A DNA stretch of 64,000 nt from Pterobdella sp. o SKG-2022 (taxonomy: Eukaryota; Annelida; Clitellata; Hirudinida; Piscicolidae): positions 12,496,208 through 12,560,207 of the forward strand of contig OZ038321.1 in NCBI GenBank assembly GCA_964035795.1. Direction: 5' to 3'. Position 1 is the stretch's first letter, and every line of letters begins with the position of its first letter. Shown here in pieces: positions 55,501 through 64,000 of the stretch. The position numbers and the translations under genes are program-made. The notes under the pieces were generated by a model that saw nothing but the letters and a program-made list of their open reading frames with translations, made no database searches and was not told the DNA's origin.

Positions 55501-57512
55501 TAGAAGTAAAAAAAAATATATATATATATATTGTCTGAGAATGCTCTCAACGCCAAACGCCGAAGAAAGAAAATCGAGAGATAGATGTTCAGCCTCCGGA
55601 AGCTCCACATGCAAGTTCCTGACAATCTTTTGAATGAGTTCAGGATTTCACGTAAACTTGCCCGTGCCGCCATTAACAAGTCACGGGCGGATTATTTAAA
55701 TCTATCGCTTTCCTCGTTAAAACCTAATTCCAAAGCCTTTTGGAAAACTGCAAACTCCATACTACACAGGTCTCTTCCACTTCCTCTCCGAACTTTTGCT
55801 GAAAATGATATCTAGGATTTTTTTCAAAAATAAAATTGATGTGACTCATAACTCGTTACCGACTATTGATCTTTCCGTCGGACTTCCTCAACCGACAGTG
55901 AGCAATCAAATCTCTCATTTTTTCCACCTCCTACTATTGACGAAATCGTTAAACTGATCATTTCTCTCCGAAAAAATCTTCATCTTTAGATATAATTCCT
56001 ATTTTTTTGCTGAAACGGTTTTGCCTTCATTATATGCAAACTTTCCGCTTTTTCACAAGGCACTTTTCCAACTTCCTTTTAATGGTGCAGATAACCCCGC
56101 AGCAAACCTAGTTTGCAAACTGCGCGCTTTACAAATGAATAATAATAATAATATATATAGATAAAACTTCAAATAAAAATTTTGAGTGATCAAATGTTTA
56201 TTTTAGCCAGAATTTGAACAACTTCATTTCTTCTATTTTTTTTTTCATTAATACTCCCATGTTCCGCCGTGTAGGTTTTGGAACGTACCCTATCTTCATC
56301 ATTAGACTGTTAGTGTTGGTCTTAGGATGTTTCTTTGCTTATTAAGAACTTGTCCCAAAAATCTAGTCTGATGAGAGCTTCCTCTTCTTCTTTAATGACA
56401 CTTCCATATCACCACAAGTGAAACCAGAAAGTGCTTATCTTATTCTTTTTTTTATTGTTACATTTTTTAAAGTAATTAAATGATACTTTTTTTGTCATCT
56501 TTTATAGCATTTTTATCTAAGTAATGTGAGCTCTTATTACCTCCAAAAAAACCATGAAGTGTTTACCTTTGTAAGTTTTGTTGTTGCATAAGCTAAAATT
56601 GTTGCTATTCACAATTCATCTTCATTCTATGTAAAGCAAAAAATCCGAATTCATTTCAGAAGAAAATGTTTTTGTATCTTATGGTACTAAGTTATCAAAT
56701 TTCCAAATTAAATTGTAATAGAAATCAAAAAATATAGTTGTTTCTGAATAAATACTTTTGAATTAACAAAAATTTCAAAAATTTTATCTAAATTACAGAC
56801 CAAGTAAGAAGAAAAAATCTCGAAAAGGAAGAATGGGTAAAAAATAAGGGTTTCTTTGTCAATTCGTTAGAAAAATTTCCAATAACAAGAATAAAAATTA
56901 ACTTCGAAAAGTTCAGACTAAATCGAATAATATTTAACAGATATTATTCCAGAAATTGTTGAAGAGATACAAAAACCTTTAAGGTTAAGCAGTTCTTGCA
57001 TAGTTATGTCAAAAACTTAAATTTATTACGTTAAAAATTTGAAAGTTTGAATTCTTAGTAGTATTAATATTTTAAGCGATATTAGTAATTTGAATAAAAT
57101 TAAATACATGAAATTTCTCTAAAAAGTGGAATATTTTTTTAGTGTAGGACAGATGAAAGAACTTGAGGAAAGCATTTTGGCGTCTTCACAACCAGGTTAG
57201 AATATGTTGAGATTTTTTTTTTGAAAAATTGAAATTTTGCACTAATAATACAGCATTCTATAGTACTTATAAAAATACATTCACTCTTTTTTTGCATCTT
57301 TTTTGGTGTCAGTAAGAAAAATATTCTTAAAAACATGCTGACAGCTATTTCTAGTGCACATATTAATGCACGTTGTTTTTAAGAATTATTTTATTGAGCT
57401 CAGCCAATAAAATTGACCCAGAGTGGTTGCACCTAAAATAAGTCTGTGTGGAAAGTCTGAAATTTGTGGAATTGTTTATTTCACCATTTTTGCAGATTAC
57501 GCACCAAATTAA
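49502..57512 (+). CDS. Gene 2 exon block, duplicated copy lacking its 5' exons
   Basis: Counterparts of the gene 2 exons from 20,977 on: 49,502-49,534; 50,838-50,870; 51,189-51,235; 53,659-53,751; 53,985-54,000; 54,950-55,014; 56,799-56,836; 56,941-56,983; 57,143-57,195; 57,496-57,512. I saw no substitution in these exons. The equivalents of 13,052-18,120 are not in the duplicated unit, so this copy would be 5'-truncated, or would extend a transcript that crosses the joint. Confidence 0.4.
50139..50685 (-). mobile_element. RTE-like LINE C-terminal fragment, duplicated copy
   Basis: Identical counterpart of 21,614-22,160 (MLYGCKTSTLEN, RRLRFAGHCFRRS). Confidence 0.8.
51640..53190 (-). mobile_element. 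Endonuclease/zinc-finger LINE, RT deleted, duplicated copy
   Basis: Counterpart of 23,115-24,665 with one substitution seen (24,229 C, 52,754 T). Confidence 0.75.
54156..54198 (+). repeat. Dispersed hairpin motif, duplicated copy
   Basis: Counterpart of 25,631-25,673. Confidence 0.6.
55219..55430 (+). repeat. Repeat R1 copy a, duplicated
   Basis: Counterpart of 26,694-26,905. Confidence 0.6.
55528..56150 (+). mobile_element. Family A LINE A4, duplicated copy
   Basis: Counterpart of 27,003-27,625 with one substitution (27,573 T, 56,098 C). Confidence 0.75.
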
Positions 57513-57743
57513 TTCCATTATTGTATTGCCAGCATTGGCTCATAATTAGACTTGGTACCATCAGATTTAATGTCTAACGTCGCTTACCACTATTCTAATC
57601 GGACCGACACTACTACTACCAATACTCTAATTAAGATTGAAAAAAATAATGTTTCTTCCAAAATCTAAGTTTATTGTATAAAAATATTAATGAAATAAAC
57701 GTAATAAAAACTAATTATATTAAGATAATCAAAAAAAATTAAA

Positions 57744-57955
57744 TCAAATACGAGTATAATTATAGTGACATTAACTTTAGGAGTTTCTAGACCTCTGAGT
57801 ATGATGAACTATGAATGCAAAAGAATTAAATGCAATGTAATGTAATGGAAGTTTTTAGAAATATGACAATTGTAACAAGGATTAAACATTTATAATTAAA
57901 TAAAATAACTAGAATTCTGAGACTATATGAAAGAAAAGTCTGCTGTTTGAAACAA
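57744..57955 (+). repeat. Repeat R1 copy b, duplicated
   Basis: Counterpart of 29,219-29,430. Confidence 0.6.
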
Positions 57956-57956
57956 C

Positions 57957-59510
57957 CTATCAGCCCCCCACTATTCGCTTTAGCTGTTGACGACGTAGCA
58001 AGGTCAGTTTTCGCACCTCTAAATATATGGTATCTTGATGTTGCAACGGAAGACCGGTTGACAAAATCATTCATGATTTGAAAAGCATTATTTCTGCCCT
58101 TTCTATGATGGACCTTGAAATAAACGCGTCTAAATCAGAAGTTGTAAATTTAAATATGGACGCGGTCGACTTTCAGAACGCTCTGGAAAAAGTTCGAAGC
58201 CTACTTAAAAAGGTGCAGATCATCCTTTCTGAGAAGATAATAATGCTTGGTGCACCAATTTTTAGTTCAGCAATCAAAGATTCAGTTTCAGCCAAACACT
58301 CTGAGCTGCTGAAAGATAAATTTTCATATCTAAATGTTCATCAAGTTTTTTCTCCTAAAAATAGTCTTGCAATACCCAAACTTCTCTCCATTCTGAGGTT
58401 CTTTTTCAGCTATCACGAACATGCGCAAGCTAAACTTCCGGTTAAACATGTTGAATCTGGTCTTCGTTCATCCTGCGATCTTGCACTCCCAGCTTACCTT
58501 TCCTCACGCGTAGCATGTTGGTCTCTTATCTCTGATTTAATGTAATGTAATGTATTTATAAAGCGCTTTTTCATATAGATCAAAGCGCTTGCTAAAAATT
58601 TAATGTAGCGAAAACACACTGTGGAACAGGTGCTAATTGTCGGCCCACGCGGGATAGAACCCGGTAACTTTTAGATAATTAGTCAATGCTCAACCATTGA
58701 GCTATAGGGGTCGATGTTCTTAATAAAACTAACGGACACCGGTCAAAAATTGAATTCGTTGCGGCAATGGAAGCCTGGGTTGAAAAAGATCTTCAGATTC
58801 CCTCCAGCCCTGAAATCAAACGCGATTGGGATGAATCCATGTGTGTAGCGTTGTACAACCATATAAAAAAAAATTTGAATCAACACAAACTTGCATCTTT
58901 AGTGTCTGCCTCACATACTTGCTCTGATGTCTGGCTGAAGTGTTTGCCAATCTCAGCAACTAGACGATGAATCTTTCAGAATTGCTATATCCCTCCGTTT
59001 TGAACTACGGTTGTGTTCACCACAAAAATTGACGCTTTTGGCAGAAATCCGTTATCTTGCAAATTAAGTGCTGGACGCATCCTCAGACATCAGGTACTGA
59101 ACGATTTGATCAAACGCGCCCTAGACAAAGCAGGATTTCCCAGTCAGCTAGAACCGGTAGGCCTTGACAAAGGAGACGGATAACGGTCAGACGGGCTTAC
59201 CATTTTCCCTTTTAAAGCTAGCAACTGCGTCATTTGGGATGCTACCTGCTATGATTCTTTTTTGCTTTTCCACTTGCTTCAAAATGTGGCCAATCCCAGC
59301 AGGGCTTCCCAACAAGCAGAAATGACCAAAAAAAAACATCGAAACCTCGCAGATAGTCATATTTTTGTCCCGTTAGTGGCTGAAACCTCTGGCATATCTA
59401 AAGCTAAAGTTAAGTCAGAAAATCTAAATAGCAGTTCCAAAGTTTGTCATTGGTCATTGTTCGTTGTAACGCTCAGACAATTCGCTGTGCGGTGGATAAC
59501 TATTAATAAT
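57957..59510 (+). mobile_element. Restriction-like-endonuclease LINE fragment, duplicated copy
   Basis: Counterpart of 29,432-30,985. One coding change, His to Pro at 58,354-58,356 within frame 58,078-58,545. Confidence 0.75.
58537..58712 (-). mobile_element. tRNA-derived SINE, duplicated copy
   Basis: Counterpart of 30,012-30,187. A nearby flank base differs (30,202 C, 58,727 A). Confidence 0.8.
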
Positions 59511-59779
59511 AAAATATTATATTAGTTTACGACCATAATGTATTTTTTTGAATTTAATTTTTTTGTTTATAAATTAATAAGTTGTAAAGATTCGGAATTA
59601 CCTTAAAGTTTTTAAAATTTTTGTGAATTCTTGTGAATAAACTTGAAGGATTAACAAAGAAAAATAATACTTGTATAAATGACATTTGGAGAGCTGAGTT
59701 GATTTTATTAATGTTTTTTTTAACTAAATTTGTTATAGTAAACAAAAAAAATGTATAGATGAAACTTAAAATGAAAAAA

Positions 59780-61395
59780 TGGAAAAACTTCCCGTAATGG
59801 GGGGCGAAGATGCCAGAAAACTGTTTCAGCAATAAAACAGGGATTATATCTGAAGATGATGATTTGTTTGAGAGAGAAGTGATCAGTTTGATGATATCGT
59901 CTTTAGTAGGAAGTGAGAAAAATGAGAGCTTTGATTGGTCATTGGCAGTTAAGAAAGCCCGACGGTAAAGATTAGTGGTCGGTAATGAGTTGTAAATTAA
60001 ATGAATTTTAGTCTTGAAAAAAGTGCTAAAGTTATCAACAAAAAAATCATATTTTGCATAAGTTCGGAGAGAAGGTGGAGGAGACTTGTGTAGTATGGAG
60101 TTTGCAGTTTTTCATAAAGGTTTGAGTTAGGTGTCACCAAGGATTGCGATAGATTTAGATAACCCGCTTTTAACTTGTTAATGGCTGCGTGGGCAAGTTT
60201 ACGCGAAATCCAAAATTCATTCAAAAAATTGTCAAAAACTTGCATGCGGAGCTTTTAGGCAGGATATCTGTCGTTCGATTTTCCTTTTTCGGTGTCTGGC
60301 GGTGAGAGCATTCTCAGATAGATAAAGTGTGAATGCAAGCTGGGGCGAAAAGAGTGGATGCGTAAATAAGCATGAGAGTTCATCAGAGAAAGAAAAAATA
60401 TTTCCATGGAACTAACAAAGTCATCTACCATGAAAATTCGAGAATTTATAAGTAGACTCTTTGCAAAGTTGAGATCTCTTTCGAAACCGGCCACTTTGAG
60501 TTTCCGAAAAGACCGAGAGTGACACGATGGGTTGAAAAGTGAGGCCTTACGAGCTTAAGACAGCACGATATGAAAAAATGATCAGATTCAAATACCTTGA
60601 TAGCAGGGTCTGAAATAAGAAGAGAGAAAAATCGGTGGAATAACAAGGTCAAGAGTATTGCCAAGCTTGTGAGTTTGAAAGTTAATATGCTGCGCCAAAC
60701 CGTGTTTTCGCAAAGAAATATTAAGCGGATTATCAAGTTAGGGCTATTGAAATCTTCAACTTTTATGAAATTATTATGTGTCTAAAAAAAATAAAGATGA
60801 ACTGTAAGTTCATAAATAAAATTGCTAGAGTTTAGAGAGCGATAAATAACAAAATTGGTCAGAGACTGTGCCAAGAAAGAGGCTTGAGCAGATAGTGCTT
60901 CAAAAAAAAAGAATGTGTTTCAGATTTTAGAAATGTCAGTTCAATTGAGTTGGAAGAAACCAAAGAAATACGGCCACTGGGCTTTCCATTAGAAGGATGA
61001 GAATGTAAAACATGGTAACCCGGAGGAACAATGTCGTATTTTGTGACATTGTTTTTATTTACTAGAATCCACGTCTCAGTTAGACCAAGCATATCAAAAA
61101 AATGAGTAGAGATCACATCTAGGATAATAGTGGGTTTGTTGCGAGTGGAACAAGGCCAAACTTCATTGGAGGAAATGAATTTTGAGAGTACACGGGCAAA
61201 GCGGGCCTTCATTGCTAAGCCGTACGTCCCATCTCGAGTCGTTTTTGTTGTCTATGAAGGAAACAAGAGGAGGATGTGGTTTCATGGCCATGGCAGAAGC
61301 AATTTGATTTAAAGCAGAAAACACACAAAGGAGGAGAGGTTTTAGGATAGTTTGTCAGACGAATGGTCTTTGCCGCAGTGCAGGTGCATTACAAA
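59780..61395 (-). mobile_element. Family A LINE A5, duplicated copy
   Basis: Counterpart of 31,255-32,870 with one substitution (32,094 A, 60,619 G). Confidence 0.75.
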
Positions 61396-61562
61396 TTTCG
61401 TGCAATGAAATCACAGATTTAATTGCTCTTAAAAATACATCAAATTATAATTAAAGATGAGACAAATATTATAATTTGGGAATAAAAATGTTAAAAAACA
61501 GATAAAGCAATATTGAATTTATAAAACAAATCGACTTTTTCGTTTTTTGCGTCCGGATTTAG

Positions 61563-61893
61563 TTTTGTGTTTGTACCGATGTTTCGAATTTAAAGGTTAT
61601 TTGTTTTCAAAATACTTCTATGAACTGAGGTTGCTGCTATATTAGTCACAGTTTTTCTTCATAACTTTTGCAGTGAGCTTACTTCCTAATGTGCTTGATT
61701 CTGGTTTTCCTATAATTAGTTCCTAAGGCTTGTTTTTAAACAGAATTTCAGTTTGAAATTTTAGTCATCTCTTGAGCCTTTTTCAAGTTTTCTTTAAAGC
61801 AAAAACTTCAATTTGTTTTGTAAATTATTATTTTTATTATGGCTTTAATATCATTACTATATTTTCAGAAATTTTAAAAGAAATAACTTCAAG
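61563..61893 (+). CDS. First three exons of gene 3, duplicated copy
   Basis: Counterparts of 33,038-33,368: exons 61,563-61,595, 61,674-61,703 and 61,869-61,893. The remaining exons would lie beyond the window edge if the tandem duplication is complete. Confidence 0.4.
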
Positions 61894-62009
61894 GTAAATT
61901 TGAAACTTCAAATAATTTTTAAAATTTTTAGTCATACATCGCCCAGAAGTATTTACCAGAATAAAAGTTTTGTTTGAGAATTATACTCTCTAATAATTGA
62001 GATATTTTG

Positions 62010-64000
62010 CAAACTAGCTTTTTAACAAAAATTGAATTTGAAGAAGGAAAAAAGGCGTGAGGCAGACCAAAAAAGCATGATCTCGAATGCCTATGCACGA
62101 AAAAAATAAGTTAGGCTATAGAAATTGAATGCATTGTGTGCAAACCCAAATAGCACACACACTGTGCAGAGTTGAAAGGACTATCCAAAAAAATCAGTCG
62201 ATACTTTAGTTGAATGGAAATGTCTCAAATGCTTCATGTTTCCATTTAAGGAAGAAAACAGAGTAATATAAGAAGAATAATAAGAGAAGAACTGAAAACA
62301 TTGAACCCATTACTAAAAAGGATGAAGAAAAGCATGCAAGAAGCAAAAAAATATGCTCAAGCAACAAAATCCAATTTTACTGCTGAAGCATCTGTTAAGA
62401 TGATTAAAAATGTCAAACAAATACTACATTGTGACAATTTTGAGAGAAACAAAAGAGAGTGCAATCTCATTGTTAAAGGAGTTGCAGATATGAAAGAGGA
62501 AAACAAGGAAACTAGAGAAAAACAGCTCATACTCTTTTGTACTGAATCTCAAAATTGATAGAAATCACAGTGATAATCTGTTCAAAATTAGAAAAACATA
62601 GATAGACAATACTGTTCAACAATTGCTTGCAAAAGGGAGACTTACCCACTACTTGGAAAAAAGCAGCAGTTAGTTCCTTGTTCATAAAAGGAAACAAATC
62701 CAATCCCAACAATTATCGACCAGTATCTTTTACTTGTATCATATATAAAATCCTTAAAAAAATCATTAGACTCTATCTCACTTCATTTCTTATTAATAAA
62801 ATTTCGATTCATCAAAATGGTTTCATAAACAAAAGATCTTGCTTAACAAATCTCTTTGACAGCACTGACTCTGCAATGACATTACTAGAACATAATTACC
62901 CCGTAGGTATTTTTTATTTGGACTTCAATAAGGCATTCGATAAATTCCCTCACAAGCGATTATTAAAAAATTAGAAGCCTACGGAATTAGCCATCAAATG
63001 CCTAAATTCATTTTAGCATTTTTGAAAGATAAAAAAATGTATGTTTCAGTCAATGTTTGCAAATCAAAGAAAAGGGTCATAAAATCTGAAGTAACTAAAA
63101 GATCTGTTTTGGCACCACTATTATTTGCTATCTACATCAATGAACTGCCCAACGGAATATCCAATGCAACAAAACTCTTTGCAGAGGGTCTCAAGTTGAT
63201 TGCAAATGCCAAAGATCACCGTTCGATTGAGAAAAACTTGAGAACCCTTGAAACATGGCAAAAAAGCTGGCTACTCCCATTTAATATCGAAAAATGCAAA
63301 CTACTTCATCTCAATTACAATAATAACCCTTATAACAACAGTCATACATTCAATCACCATAACATTAATGATAGCGATGAAAAAATAGACCAAGACTTTT
63401 TCCTAACAATAATTCAAACTGGAAGAATAACAGACTATCTTATATCTAAAACTAACAAAATTATAGGATGGGTTACCAGAAATCTACTTACTAGAGAAAA
63501 AACTACAATGAATGAATGAAAAAAAAACCTATAATCTATAAAACATTAATAAGACCTCATCTAGAATATTGCGTACAAATCTGGAATCCTCCAGCCTTTC
63601 ATGGTAACTGGCGTATGATAATAAAAATAGAAAATGTTCAGCAAAAATTTACAAAAAAACTAACAGAAATAAAATCCTTAACATATAGTGAACAACTGAA
63701 AGTGTTAAGATTAACAACTATGGCGGAGAGGCGTATTAGAGGAGACTTAATAAAAGTATATAAGATAATTAATAGTTACTCAGATGTAAGACCTGACATA
63801 CTAAACGTAAGCAATAACAGAAATAATCTATTATCGTGATAAAATTAAATTTCATATATAACAAACGATGAGAGTATTTTTATGTAAAAACAATAGATCA
63901 TAATTCTTTCAAACATGTAAATTTTTCATGCATTAGTTTGAAGCTTTTTTTTGAAATATATATAAAATTTAATTTTATCTAAAAAATTTTGCATACAAAA
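62010..64000 (+). mobile_element. CR1-like LINE B, duplicated copy (cut by the window end)
   Basis: Counterpart of 33,485-35,475, with the same three RT frames (62,627-62,974, 62,998-63,519, 63,516-63,839) and the same FAEG lesion. Confidence 0.85.
62627..63519 (+). pseudogene. Reverse transcriptase of LINE B, duplicated copy
   Basis: Same lesions as 34,102-34,994: stop after LLKN, frame change, and FADD replaced by FAEG. No difference from copy 1 was seen. Confidence 0.85.

Larger units (their letters stand above)
48256..64000. repeat. Large direct duplication, copy 2 (runs off the window)
   Basis: Restarts at TTGTTGTAGCCCTTGG directly against the truncated LINE and follows copy 1 base for base to 64,000. 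Because 19,732-48,255 is one unit and copy 2 begins right at its end, a head-to-tail tandem arrangement is the simplest reading. Copy 2 continues past the window. Confidence 0.97.

Noticed and set aside
19732..64000. Treating copy 2 coding differences as functional divergence
   Set aside because: The few changes fall in dead LINEs, SINE flanks and introns; none hits a proposed exon.

Overview
The window looks like AT-rich, transposon-filled DNA from an invertebrate animal. It shows no bacterial or viral organisation: no operons, no ribosome binding sites, and no long intact open frame of a host gene. The long reading frames that can be recognised are almost all decayed non-LTR retrotransposons (LINEs). 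Several of their protein families (endonuclease plus reverse transcriptase, with C-terminal zinc knuckles) are, from memory, common in cnidarians and other invertebrates. The species itself cannot be fixed from the sequence alone.

Layout. 1-6.3 kb: a CR1/L2-like LINE on the minus strand (family A) with an RTE-like LINE nested inside it. 6.5-9.8 kb: a candidate spliced host gene (gene 1) with tiny exons and introns of about 50 nt; a tRNA-derived SINE and AT repeats lie in its introns. 10.3-10.5 kb: a 193-bp near-perfect palindrome. 12-17 kb: three more LINE remnants. 13.0-29.0 kb: candidate gene 2, made of very short phase-compatible exons rich in Lys, Ser and Glu, with LINE remnants confined to its introns. 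29.4-31.0 kb: a LINE with a restriction-like endonuclease, carrying a SINE inside it. 31.3-32.9 kb: another family A LINE. 33.0-37.6 kb: candidate gene 3, of the same Lys-rich style, with a CR1-like LINE in its largest intron. 37.8-48.26 kb: a cluster of LINE pieces in both orientations, including the least damaged element of the window (41.2-44.3 kb) and a 2.5-kb piece of a restriction-like-endonuclease LINE that stops exactly at 48,255.

At 48,256 the sequence restarts as a near-identical copy of 19,732 onward and stays collinear to the end of the window (offset 28,524, then 28,525 after one inserted base). I found about ten differences in 15.7 kb. The simplest reading is a very recent head-to-tail tandem duplication with a 28.5-kb unit; an assembly artefact is the alternative.

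All mobile elements seen are LINEs or their non-autonomous partners (SINE, a possible MITE, foldback repeats). All have frameshifts, stops or missing catalytic residues, so none looks competent. The most interesting signal is not in long frames: three candidate host genes appear only when short GT-AG exons are joined in phase, and their exons are themselves members of small repeated exon families. I found no functional rRNA or tRNA gene, no CRISPR array, and no promoter or terminator I could defend.
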